Shown here: positions 14,672-21,400 of the stretch, one piece after another | Layout: each line of letters starts with the position of its first letter | Numbering within the stretch: position 1 is the first letter of the stretch | NCBI GenBank assembly: GCA_018715295.1 | Contig: DVLY01000113.1 | Coordinates: 1-21,400 of the forward strand | Length of the DNA: 21,400 nucleotides | Reading direction: 5' to 3' | Origin: Candidatus Merdimorpha stercoravium | Lineage (GTDB): Bacteria > Bacteroidota > Bacteroidia > Flavobacteriales > UBA1820 | Position numbers and translations under genes: made by a program | Notes under the pieces: generated by a model | What the model was told of the DNA's origin: nothing | Databases searched by the model: none | The model's input: only the letters and a program-made list of their open reading frames with translations

Positions 14672-16087
14672 ATGAAGACCATGAAAGAATACGCATTCCA
14701 GACCCGTTATCGGGCTCTCCCGGCCGACCTTCAGACCCCGGTGGGCATTTACCTGAAGGTGCGCGACCTGTATCCCCAGTCGGTGTTGCTGGAGAGTTCG
14801 GACTACCACACCACCCAAAACAGTTTTTCGTTCATCGGGGTGGAGCCCATCGCTTCGTTTGCCCTCTCGGGAGGGCACATCCTGTGCACGTATCCCGACG
14901 GTACGCGCGAGGTCCGTCCGGTGGAGGACGATACGGACGTCCCGGCCGAATTGTCCGCCTACATCCGCCGGTTCTCGGCGCAGGACAATCCGACGGGCAT
15001 CAACGGTTTTTTCGGTTACACGGCTTACGATGCGGTGCGGTATTTTGAGAAGGTGAAGATCCGCCCGGCGGAAGGGGACTTCGCCCATCTTCCGGACATC
15101 GTGCAGGTGCTGTTCCGCTTTGTGATCGTGGTGAACCATTTCAAGAATACGCTCACCATCGTGGAAAACCTCCTGCCTTCCCAGACTTCCCGCATGGACG
15201 AACTGAAAGCCGTGCTGGACAACCAAAACGTGGCTCAGTATCCGTTTCATGCCGCCGGTGCGGTCGAATCCAGCGTGAGCGACGAGCAATACATGGAGAT
15301 GGTGCGTCGGGGCATCCGACACACCCTGCGGGGCGACGTCTTCCAGATCGTACCTTCGCGGCGTTTCAGCCGGGCGTTTTGCGGGGACGAATTCAATGTG
15401 TACCGCGCCCTGCGCAGCATCAACCCTTCGCCCTATCTGTTTTACTTCGATTTCGGCTCGATGCGCATCTTCGGTTCTTCGCCCGAGACGCACCTGCGGG
15501 TATCCGGCGATCGGGCGTACATCGACCCGATTGCGGGTACGTTCCGCCGCACGGGCAACGACGAAGCCGACCGCGCGCTGGCCGACCGTCTGCTGAGCGA
15601 CGAAAAGGAAAATGCCGAGCACGTGATGCTGGTCGATCTGGCGCGAAACGACCTGGGACGCAACTGTACCGATGTGCGTGTGGAGTTTTTCCGCCAGGTG
15701 CAGTTCTATTCGCACGTGATCCACCTGGTGTCCCGCGTGTCGGCGCACGTGCCGGAAGGGACGGACCCGATCCGCCTGCTGGCCGATACGTTTCCCGCCG
15801 GGACGCTCAGCGGAGCGCCGAAGGTGCGGGCCGTCCAGTTGATCGACCAGATGGAACCCCATCCGCGTGGCCTCTACGGAGGGTGCATCGGGTACATCGG
15901 TCTGGACGGGTCGCTCAACCAGGCCATTACCATCCGGAGTTTCCTCTCCCTCGGCCAGCGCTTGTATTGCCAGGGGGGAGCCGGGATCGTGGCGCATTCG
16001 GATCCCCGCAGCGAGCTTTCCGAGGTCAACAACAAACTCGGCGCGCTGATGGCAGCTGTCGATCGCGCCGAAGAATATGCCAAATGA
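14672..16087 (+). CDS. trpE: Anthranilate synthase component I
   Basis: Converts chorismate to anthranilate using ammonia supplied by TrpG. 471 residues. The LLES tryptophan-binding motif is at 39-42, with a SFSFIG segment after it, so feedback inhibition by Trp is expected. The chorismate-binding C-terminal half contains GSSPETHLR, PIAGTFRR, DEKENAEHVMLVDLARNDLG and FPAGTLSGAPKVRA. The frame is open far upstream (to 13850) inside trpB, but the family begins at MKTMKEYAF; ATG 14672 or 14681 could be the start. The DNA around this start is identical for 17 bases to the his leader peptide start. A p-aminobenzoate synthase (PabB) role is unlikely given LLES and the operon. Confidence 0.97.
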   Translation: MKTMKEYAFQTRYRALPADLQTPVGIYLKVRDLYPQSVLLESSDYHTTQNSFSFIGVEPIASFALSGGHILCTYPDGTREVRPVEDDTDVPAELSAYIRRFSAQDNPTGINGFFGYTAYDAVRYFEKVKIRPAEGDFAHLPDIVQVLFRFVIVVNHFKNTLTIVENLLPSQTSRMDELKAVLDNQNVAQYPFHAAGAVESSVSDEQYMEMVRRGIRHTLRGDVFQIVPSRRFSRAFCGDEFNVYRALRSINPSPYLFYFDFGSMRIFGSSPETHLRVSGDRAYIDPIAGTFRRTGNDEADRALADRLLSDEKENAEHVMLVDLARNDLGRNCTDVRVEFFRQVQFYSHVIHLVSRVSAHVPEGTDPIRLLADTFPAGTLSGAPKVRAVQLIDQMEPHPRGLYGGCIGYIGLDGSLNQAITIRSFLSLGQRLYCQGGAGIVAHSDPRSELSEVNNKLGALMAAVDRAEEYAK

Positions 16088-16105
16088 TAAAACGAGACAA
16101 CAACG

Positions 16106-16687
16106 ATGGAAAAGATACTGATCCTGGACAATTACGATTCGTTTACCTACAACATCGCCTCGCTGGTGCGTTCCTTGGGCTACCCGGTCGAGGTGCGGCG
16201 CAACGACGAGATCGCGCCCGAACAGGCCGGGGAATATCCCCGGGTCATCGTCTCTCCCGGTCCGGGCTTGCCGTGCGAATCGGGCATCCTTCCCGAATAT
16301 TTGGCTCGCTATGCCCACTGCAGGAGCATCCTGGGGATTTGCCTGGGCGAGCAGGCCATCGGGGAACGTTTCGGAGCGCGGCTGCGCAATCTGGAGAATG
16401 TCTATCACGGCGTGGCCACCCCGGTGCGGGTGGTGGCTCCCGACCCGATCTTCGAGGGATTGGGCGGGGAGTTCCAGGCCGGGCGTTACCACTCGTGGGT
16501 GGTGGACGAAGAAGGGTTCCCTGCGGAACTGGAGATAACGGCGCGCGATCCGCTGGGTCAGGTGATGGCTTTGCGGCACCGCCGGTACGACGTGCGGGGC
16601 GTACAGTTCCATCCGGAGAGCGTACTGACCCCCAAGGGGGCGCTCATCCTGAAAAACTGGCTTGAGAAATACCCGGAAGGGAAATAG
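16106..16687 (+). CDS. trpG: Anthranilate synthase component II (glutamine amidotransferase)
   Basis: Supplies ammonia from glutamine to TrpE. 193 residues. N-terminal LILDNYDSFTYN, the oxyanion motif SPGPG at 50-54, nucleophile Cys79 in GICLGEQAIG, and His169/Glu171 in VQFHPES. The residue after GICLG is Glu, where the family usually has His or Gln; the catalytic triad itself is intact. It is not fused to trpD, unlike in enterobacteria. It lies 18 bases after trpE. A shared role with folate synthesis cannot be excluded from sequence. Confidence 0.96.
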   Translation: MEKILILDNYDSFTYNIASLVRSLGYPVEVRRNDEIAPEQAGEYPRVIVSPGPGLPCESGILPEYLARYAHCRSILGICLGEQAIGERFGARLRNLENVYHGVATPVRVVAPDPIFEGLGGEFQAGRYHSWVVDEEGFPAELEITARDPLGQVMALRHRRYDVRGVQFHPESVLTPKGALILKNWLEKYPEGK

Positions 16688-16752
16688 AAGGAAAAGCGGA
16701 CGGGCAAGCAAACAGACAAGCAGAAGAACCCAACAGAAAATCAGACAAGTCC

Positions 16753-17748
16753 ATGAAAGAAATACTTTACCAGATGTTCGACCACCGCAATCTCACCCGG
16801 GCGCAGGCACGGGAGGTATTGCTCAATATTTCCGACGGGAAGTACAACGACTGCCAGCTCTCGGCCTTCATGACCGTGTTCCTGATGCGCAGCATCACCA
16901 CCGAGGAACTCTCCGGGTTTCGGGACGCCCTTCTGGAACGCCGCGTGGCGGTCGACCTGGATGCTTCGCAGGCCATCGACATCGTCGGCACGGGCGGCGA
17001 CGGGAAAAATACGTTCAACATATCGACTGCGACGTGTTTCGTGGTGGCCGGGGCCGGATACCGCGTGATCAAGCACGGGAACTACGGAGCCAGTTCGGTC
17101 AGCGGGGCTTCCAATGTCCTCGAAGCGCACGGAGTGCGTTTTACCGACGACATCGACCGTCTGCGCCGCAGTTTCGACCGGAGCGGGGTGTGCTATCTCC
17201 ACGCGCCGTTTTTCAGCCCGGCGCTCAAGAGCGTGGGCGGCGTGCGGCGGGCGCTGGGCGTGCGGACGTTTTTCAACATGCTGGGACCGCTGGTCAATCC
17301 GGTGATGCCCCGCCATCAGTTGCTCGGGGTGTACAACCTCAAGCTGCTCCGCCTGTACCACTACATCTGCCAGCAGAACGGCATCGACTGCACGATCGTC
17401 CATTCGCTGGACGGCTACGACGAAGTGTCGCTCACCTCGGATGTAAAGGTCGCTTCGCCGCAGGGGGAAAGCGTCTATACGCCGGGCGAGTTGGGATTTT
17501 CCATGCACGACCCTTCCGAGCTGTGGGGGGGCGAGACGGTCGAACAGGCTGCCCGTATTTTCGACGCAGTGCTCGAAGGCACGGCGAGTCCCGGGCAGAG
17601 CGATTGCGTGCAGGCCAATGCGGCCTTTGCCATCCGTACGCTCGATCCGGCTCTCTCGTGGGAGGAGGCGCGGGCCAAGGCGCGGGAATCCCTTGAAAGC
17701 GGGCGGGCGGCGGAGTGTTTCCGTTGCTTTGTGGAACTGAATCGTTGA
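16753..17748 (+). CDS. trpD: Anthranilate phosphoribosyltransferase
   Basis: Transfers the phosphoribosyl group of PRPP to anthranilate. 331 residues, typical for an unfused TrpD. PRPP/Mg-binding GTGGDGKNTFNIST at 79-92 and KHGNYGASSVSG from 107 (the family's anthranilate/PRPP loop) are clear. Further landmarks are FFSPALK, VRRALGVRTFFNMLGPLVNP, and the DEVS segment. The start ATG 16753 gives the usual N-terminal helical domain. The preceding 65 bases are purine- and A-rich with no Shine-Dalgarno. Confidence 0.97.
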   Translation: MKEILYQMFDHRNLTRAQAREVLLNISDGKYNDCQLSAFMTVFLMRSITTEELSGFRDALLERRVAVDLDASQAIDIVGTGGDGKNTFNISTATCFVVAGAGYRVIKHGNYGASSVSGASNVLEAHGVRFTDDIDRLRRSFDRSGVCYLHAPFFSPALKSVGGVRRALGVRTFFNMLGPLVNPVMPRHQLLGVYNLKLLRLYHYICQQNGIDCTIVHSLDGYDEVSLTSDVKVASPQGESVYTPGELGFSMHDPSELWGGETVEQAARIFDAVLEGTASPGQSDCVQANAAFAIRTLDPALSWEEARAKARESLESGRAAECFRCFVELNR

Positions 17749-17768
17749 ACGAAAAAACACAGAAAGAG

Positions 17769-18554
17769 ATGGAAGATATACTCAAGCGGATCGTGGAGGA
17801 AAAACGGCGCGAGGTGGCCGTAGAGAAAAAGACGGTGCCGGTAGAGCGGCTGCGGGAGAGCCTGTACTATGCCCGCGAACGCGTTTCGATGGCGCGCTCC
17901 CTGGCAGGGAGCCGTCCGGTGGGGATCATTGCCGAGTTCAAGCGGCGTTCGCCCTCCAAGGGATACATCCGTCAGGGAGCCGATGCGGCCCGTACAGTAG
18001 CCGAGTATGCGGCGGCGGGCGCGGCGGCTTGCTCGGTGCTCACCGACCGGATGTTCTTTTCCGGCGGGGCGGGCGATTTGGCGGCGGCGCGCAAGGCGAC
18101 GGACCTGCCGCTGTTGCGCAAGGACTTTACGGTCGACGGGTACCAGCTGCATCAGGCTGCTTCGTGGGGAGCCGATGCGGTGCTGCTCATCGCGGCGGTC
18201 CTCTCCCCGCAGCAATGCCGGGAGTTGGCTTGTCAGGCGCATGAGTTGGGTTTGGAGGTACTCTTGGAGGTACATGGTCCGCAGGAACTGACCCACTTGT
18301 GCCCCGAGGTGGACATGGTGGGGGTGAACAACCGCGACCTGCGCACCTTCCGCACCGACATCCGCGCGTCCCTGCAACTCGCCGGGGAGCTGCCTGCGGA
18401 CAAGGTGCGCGTGTCGGAGAGCGGGATCGACTCCCCTCAAGCGGTGTCCGAGTTGAAAAAGGCCGGATACGCCGGATTCTTGATCGGCGAACGTTTCATG
18501 CGGGAAGACCGCCCGGGAGAAGCCTTGCAGGATTTTTTGCGCCATGTGGATTAA
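17769..18554 (+). CDS. trpC: Indole-3-glycerol-phosphate synthase
   Basis: Closes the indole ring, releasing CO2. 261 residues from ATG 17769 (MEDILKRIVEEKRREV); an upstream in-frame start would add unrelated residues. TIM barrel with IIAEFKRRSPSKG (Glu55, Lys58, Ser61 in the active site), LLRKDFTVDGYQ with the catalytic Lys, LLEVHG, GVNNRDLRTF and VSESGI. It is not fused to TrpF, unlike in E. coli. Its end overlaps the trpF start by 11 bases, implying coupled translation. Confidence 0.97.
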   Translation: MEDILKRIVEEKRREVAVEKKTVPVERLRESLYYARERVSMARSLAGSRPVGIIAEFKRRSPSKGYIRQGADAARTVAEYAAAGAAACSVLTDRMFFSGGAGDLAAARKATDLPLLRKDFTVDGYQLHQAASWGADAVLLIAAVLSPQQCRELACQAHELGLEVLLEVHGPQELTHLCPEVDMVGVNNRDLRTFRTDIRASLQLAGELPADKVRVSESGIDSPQAVSELKKAGYAGFLIGERFMREDRPGEALQDFLRHVD

Positions 18555-19212
18555 AGTCTGCGGATTGAAAGACCCGGAAAACATCCGGGAGGTGGCGGCG
18601 CTGGAGCCGCAGGCGCTGGGGTTTATCTTTTCCCCGGCCTCTCCCCGCTATGCCGGCGAGTTGCCTCCGCAGGTGGTACGGAATCTGCCGCCGGGGACGC
18701 GCCGCGTCGGGGTGTTCGTCGATGCGCCATGCGAGGAGGTGTTCGAGACCGCCCGGCGGTATGCCCTGGATACGGTGCAGCTCCACGGGGAGGAATCCCC
18801 CGCGGTATGTGCTGCGTTGCGCGGGGCGGGCCTGCGGGTGATCAAGGCCTGCGGGGTGGCGGCGCGGGAGGATTTGTCGGCTGCGGCGGCCTACCGGGAG
18901 GTGTGCGATGCTTTGTTGTTCGATACGAAAAGCCCTTTGCGGGGCGGGACGGGGCAGCGCTTCGATTGGGAGATCCTCGCGGAATACCAGGGGACGTTGC
19001 CTTTCCTGCTCGCCGGAGGGATCGGTCCGGGGGATGCTCCCCGGCTGGCTCGGGTGGCGGGACATCCGGCGTGCCTGGGGGTAGACCTGAACAGCCGTTT
19101 CGAGACGGCTCCGGGAATAAAGGACGTGGCGGCGCTGCGCGAATTCATGGCGGTGCTGCGGGAAAAGGCGGGAGATCGGCCGGCTTTCCGGGAGGAAGAA
19201 AAGCCGGAATAG
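18544..19212 (+). CDS. trpF: Phosphoribosylanthranilate isomerase
   Basis: Amadori isomerase that yields CdRP, the TrpC substrate. 222 residues. Catalytic Cys7 lies in KVCGLKDPENI; LGFIFSPASPR, VQLHGEES, LLAGGIGPGDA and the C-terminal GVDLNSRFETAPGIKD (catalytic Asp) follow. The last 15 residues after the barrel are charged and probably disordered. It overlaps trpC by 11 bases. Because trpF is present, HisA upstream need not cover this reaction. Confidence 0.95.
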   Translation: MWIKVCGLKDPENIREVAALEPQALGFIFSPASPRYAGELPPQVVRNLPPGTRRVGVFVDAPCEEVFETARRYALDTVQLHGEESPAVCAALRGAGLRVIKACGVAAREDLSAAAAYREVCDALLFDTKSPLRGGTGQRFDWEILAEYQGTLPFLLAGGIGPGDAPRLARVAGHPACLGVDLNSRFETAPGIKDVAALREFMAVLREKAGDRPAFREEEKPE

Positions 19213-19258
19213 ACAGGACAGGAAAAACCAAGAAAGAACGATAAAAAATACCAAGACG

Positions 19259-20035
19259 ATGAACAGACTGGAAAAACTATTTGAAAACAAGGGAAAGGAC
19301 ATCCTTTCGGTGTATTTTACCGCCGGTTTCCCTCATCGGGACGATACGGTGGAGATCATCCGCGCACTGGCCGATTCGGGCGTGGACATGATCGAGGTGG
19401 GCGTACCGTTTTCCGATCCGATGGCCGACGGGAAGACGATCCAGGGCAGCAGCACGGTGGCCCTGCGCAACGGGATGACCCTCGGCTTGTTGCTCGATCA
19501 GGTGGAACAGGCGCGCAGCCGGTGCGACATCCCGCTGGTGCTGATGGGCTATCTGAACCCGATGATGCAGTACGGGATCGAGCGCTTGTTCCAACGCTGC
19601 AAGCAGGTGGGGATCGATGCGCTGATCGTTCCCGACCTTCCCTTCGGAGAGTACATGGAGCATTACAAGCCTTTGTGCGACCGGTACGGTTTGCCCCTGA
19701 TCATGCTCATCACCCCGGAGACATCCCCCGAGCGGATCCGGCAGATCGACCGGCACTGCGGAGGGTTTATCTACATAGTCTCTGCGGCGGCCACTACGGG
19801 TACGCGCGAGGATTTCTCGCCGGAGCAGCTCGACTATTTCCGCCGGATCGATGCGATGGGGTTGGACAACCATCGTTTGATCGGTTTCGGGATTTCCAAC
19901 CCGCAGACTTTCCGGGCGGCGTGCCGTTACAGCAGCGGGGCGATCATCGGCAGCCGGTTTATCCAGGCTCTGGAGCGAAACCCGACTCCCGAGGCGGCGG
20001 TACACGATCTCCTGCACACGATAGGCAGGGAGTGA
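19259..20035 (+). CDS. trpA: Tryptophan synthase alpha chain
   Basis: Cleaves indole-3-glycerol phosphate to indole, which is channelled to TrpB. 258 residues. Catalytic Glu46 in MIEVGVPFSDP and Asp57 in MADG are both present. VPDLPFGEY and SAAATTGTREDF mark the later loops, and GFGISNPQTF and GSRFIQ near the end form the phosphate-binding half. ADGK appears where the usual motif is ADGP. It is the last gene of the trp operon. No convincing intrinsic terminator follows before 20095. Confidence 0.96.
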   Translation: MNRLEKLFENKGKDILSVYFTAGFPHRDDTVEIIRALADSGVDMIEVGVPFSDPMADGKTIQGSSTVALRNGMTLGLLLDQVEQARSRCDIPLVLMGYLNPMMQYGIERLFQRCKQVGIDALIVPDLPFGEYMEHYKPLCDRYGLPLIMLITPETSPERIRQIDRHCGGFIYIVSAAATTGTREDFSPEQLDYFRRIDAMGLDNHRLIGFGISNPQTFRAACRYSSGAIIGSRFIQALERNPTPEAAVHDLLHTIGRE

Positions 20036-20075
20036 GAAAAAAAGGGGGGGCAAATATTTTGTTCCGGGGAGGTTC

Positions 20076-20102
20076 ATCCTAAAAAAGGATTTCCTACATT
20101 TG
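20076..20102 (+). promoter_or_regulatory. Predicted promoter of the YtxH/holin-like cluster
   Basis: TACATTTG (20095-20102) is an exact TAnnTTTG box, 45 bases before the first ATG. No TTTG occurs at the expected -33 position. A short perfect inverted repeat, ATCCT (20076-20080) and AGGAT (20086-20090), lies in the spacer just upstream and could be an operator or chance. Downstream, CCCGG/CCGGG can form a hairpin in the 5' leader. Confidence 0.6.
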
Positions 20103-20147
20103 TAAAGAACCCCGGGTGTGTCCGGGAGGTGTCCCACCTAAAACCTA

Positions 20148-20369
20148 ATGATGATGAAAGCACAGAGTTTGTTCGCATTTTTGGCCGGCGCGGCAGTAGG
20201 CGCAGCGGTGGCCTTGCTGGTCGCTCCCGATTCGGGGGTAAACACGCGCAAGAAGATTGCCCGCACGATCCGTCAGGAAAAGGAAAAAGCCCTCGAACGC
20301 GTGGGGGAATGCCTGGAGGAAACGGCGCATCAAGTCAGTCGGAAGGCCGCCAAATCCGCCAAAGAATAA
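20148..20369 (+). CDS. YtxH-like small membrane-anchored protein
   Basis: 73 residues. Residues about 7-26 are a Gly/Ala-rich hydrophobic segment (FLAGAAVGAAVALLVAP), directly followed by the YtxH-type turn APDSGVNTRKKI and then a charged amphipathic helix to the end. YtxH-family proteins of Bacteroidota are of this size and layout; their function is not established, though they are often linked with envelope stress. Three consecutive ATG codons (20148, 20151, 20154) make the exact start uncertain. It lies 3 bases before the next gene. Confidence 0.82.
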   Translation: MMMKAQSLFAFLAGAAVGAAVALLVAPDSGVNTRKKIARTIRQEKEKALERVGECLEETAHQVSRKAAKSAKE

Positions 20370-20372
20370 CCG

Positions 20373-20789
20373 ATGGACGGATATAGAACTTCTGAAGACG
20401 CCCGCACGGACTCCACCTGGGGCGAGCGGACGCTGGCAGACCTGAAAGACTACGCCGGGTGCCGAGCCGACAGCGCGCGTCTGGCGCTGATCGACAACCT
20501 GGCCCGGCTGTTCAACACGCTTTTTGCCGTTGCGGTGCTCATCATCCTGGTGGGGATCGCTACGGTATTTTTGGCGATGGCCCTTACCTGGGCCTTGGCT
20601 TTGTGGATCGGTTCGCTGCTCTATGCGCTGCTGATCATCGGCGGGGTGTTCCTGCTGGCAGCTTGGGCGGTGTATCTGCGCCGGGACCGGCTCATCGTGG
20701 ACCGGGCGGTGCGGATGCTGGGGCGGATGGTGCACGATGCGACGAGGGTGAAATATTCGACGGAGGGAAAGCGCGATGGAGAGGATTGA
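20373..20789 (+). CDS. Holin-like (phage holin family/DUF1469-type) two-TM protein
   Basis: 138 residues. A charged N-terminal helix (1-45) is followed by two hydrophobic segments, about 47-72 and 82-103, and a basic amphipathic C-terminus. This layout matches the Holin-X/DUF1469 superfamily seen beside YtxH genes in Bacteroidota. No phage genes are nearby, so a host envelope role is more likely than lysis. It overlaps the next gene by 14 bases. Confidence 0.75.
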   Translation: MDGYRTSEDARTDSTWGERTLADLKDYAGCRADSARLALIDNLARLFNTLFAVAVLIILVGIATVFLAMALTWALALWIGSLLYALLIIGGVFLLAAWAVYLRRDRLIVDRAVRMLGRMVHDATRVKYSTEGKRDGED

Positions 20790-21072
20790 CTACCGGCAGT
20801 TGAAAACCCTGTCCGACGTGAAGGCGGCGCGGGCTCGTGTGGATGCGCAGCTGGAGCGCGCGGAGGGTCGTTTGAAGGAGGATTACCGCCAGGCAGCCCG
20901 CTTGTTCGACTTCGACTATCTGGTCGAAGCGGCCTCGGCCAAGGTAGCTTCGTTTTGCGGAGTGATCGAGGCTGCGGTATCGGGTTTCCGGATGGTGAGC
21001 CAGTGGATCGGGCGTCTTCGCTCGCCCCGGCAAAAGGGACCTCCGCAGGAAGAGGGAACAACGGACGAATAA
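20776..21072 (+). CDS. Conserved-looking small hypothetical protein of the YtxH cluster
   Basis: 98 residues, not recognised. Residues 1-40 are charged and helical, with a heptad-like character (VDAQLERAEGRLKED). Residues about 44-80 (DFDYLVEAASAKVASFCGV, then AVSGFRMVSQW) are moderately hydrophobic but too polar to be a clear TM segment. The tail is charged and Pro/Glu-rich. The 14-base overlap with the holin-like gene and the shared terminator show that it is expressed with the two membrane proteins. A peripheral membrane partner is an inference. Confidence 0.7.
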   Translation: MERIDYRQLKTLSDVKAARARVDAQLERAEGRLKEDYRQAARLFDFDYLVEAASAKVASFCGVIEAAVSGFRMVSQWIGRLRSPRQKGPPQEEGTTDE

Positions 21073-21081
21073 AAAAACATG

Positions 21082-21120
21082 AAAATCCCGCCGAAGCGAA
21101 TGTTCGGCGGGATTTTTTTT
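21082..21120 (+). terminator. Terminator of the YtxH cluster
   Basis: AAAATCCCGCCGAA (21082-21095) pairs perfectly with TTCGGCGGGATTTT (21103-21116) around a 7-base loop and runs into a T-tract ending at 21120. It starts 9 bases after the stop of the 98-residue gene. It is much stronger than anything after trpA, so trp transcripts that read through would end here. Confidence 0.95.
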
Positions 21121-21171
21121 CGCGGCGGCGGGTCTTTCTATGCGGTTTTCCCTCGGGCGGCGCTTTGGAGG

Positions 21172-21201
21172 AAAAAAAGTCAGGCGGGCAAAAGCCCGCC
21201 T
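21172..21201 (-). terminator. Terminator of the minus-strand gene at the right edge
   Basis: On the minus strand AGGCGGGC (plus 21194-21201) pairs with GCCCGCCT (plus 21182-21189) around TTTT, and a T-run follows after three bases (plus 21172-21178). It lies 15 bases after the stop of the minus-strand gene. The 51 bases between the two facing terminators (21121-21171) show no feature. Confidence 0.88.
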
Positions 21202-21215
21202 GAGAGTGTCAAAGA

Positions 21216-21400
21216 TCAGTCGTACCAGTTCTTGAAACTGCGCAACAGGTTTTGCTCCCCGTCGAAAACCAGCGTGAGGGTGGGATAGTCCGAAACACAG
21301 ACCAGGACCATGAAATCATCCTCGTCCATCGGAGCGGGAGAGTCTTTTCCGCCTTTTCGGAGTGCCTTTTGATAGTCCTTTCGGATCAGTTCCCGTTGTA
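21216..21400 (-). CDS. Unidentified protein, C-terminal 60 residues only
   Basis: An open minus-strand frame enters from the right edge and stops at plus 21216-21218. The visible part is a basic helix (RELIRKDYQKALRKGGKDS), an acidic turn (MDEDDF), then beta-like MVLVCVSDYPTLTLVFDG and a C-terminal LLRSFKNWYD. No family is recognised. The immediately following terminator supports it as a real gene. The N-terminus lies outside the window. Confidence 0.65.
   Translation of the reverse strand, partial: QRELIRKDYQKALRKGGKDSPAPMDEDDFMVLVCVSDYPTLTLVFDGEQNLLRSFKNWYD

Noticed and set aside
14615..16711. 698-residue minus-strand open frame covering trpE and trpG
   Set aside because: It is antisense to two intact enzymes with all catalytic motifs, and its His/Arg/Gln-rich composition has no recognisable domain. 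It is a GC-driven shadow.
20373..20789. Prophage remnant suggested by the holin-like protein
   Set aside because: No lysin, integrase, structural genes or att-like repeats nearby. The family is common in bacterial chromosomes beside YtxH.

Overview
The window is about 60% G+C chromosomal DNA that I read as Bacteroidota, most likely a GC-rich Bacteroidales such as a Rikenellaceae/Alistipes relative. The family-level placement is inference. The evidence is repeated TAnnTTTG -7 promoter boxes, two of them 19 bases after a TTTG -33 box; A-rich translation starts that mostly lack Shine-Dalgarno sequences; the trpBEGDCFA gene order; and Bacteroidota-like versions of HisB and an Omp85-linked patatin. 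There are no insertion sequences, phage genes, CRISPR arrays or rRNAs.

Layout. Positions 1-3745 (minus strand) hold a patatin-like phospholipase with a POTRA/barrel tail that runs off the left edge, then radA, then a 219-residue protein with an apparent helix-turn-helix N-terminus and an ACT-like C-terminus. The last is divergent from lysC (aspartokinase, plus strand, 3860-5191). A tRNA-Leu(CAG) with its own promoter and terminator lies on the minus strand at 5348-5428. From 5579 to 13078 is a complete histidine operon, hisGDCBHAF-IE, preceded by a promoter, a His-rich leader peptide and an intrinsic terminator. From 13206 to 20035 is a complete tryptophan operon, trpBEGDCFA, preceded by a promoter, a leader peptide with three consecutive Trp codons and a strong terminator. 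A small three-gene envelope-type cluster follows (YtxH-like protein, holin-like two-TM protein, 98-residue protein), ended by a strong terminator that faces the terminator of an unidentified minus-strand gene cut by the right edge.

How the genes work together. The his genes encode every step from PRPP plus ATP to histidine, including a fused HisB and a fused HisIE. The trp genes encode every step from chorismate to tryptophan. The most interesting feature is the pair of ribosome-mediated attenuators. In the trp leader, region 2 (13310-13316) can pair either with region 1 (13294-13300), directly after the Trp codons, or perfectly over 7 bp with the terminator loop and 3' arm (13383-13389), which is the classical mutually exclusive logic. 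The his leader has the same layout, but its antiterminator is weaker. The ACT-domain protein beside lysC is a candidate amino-acid-responsive regulator.
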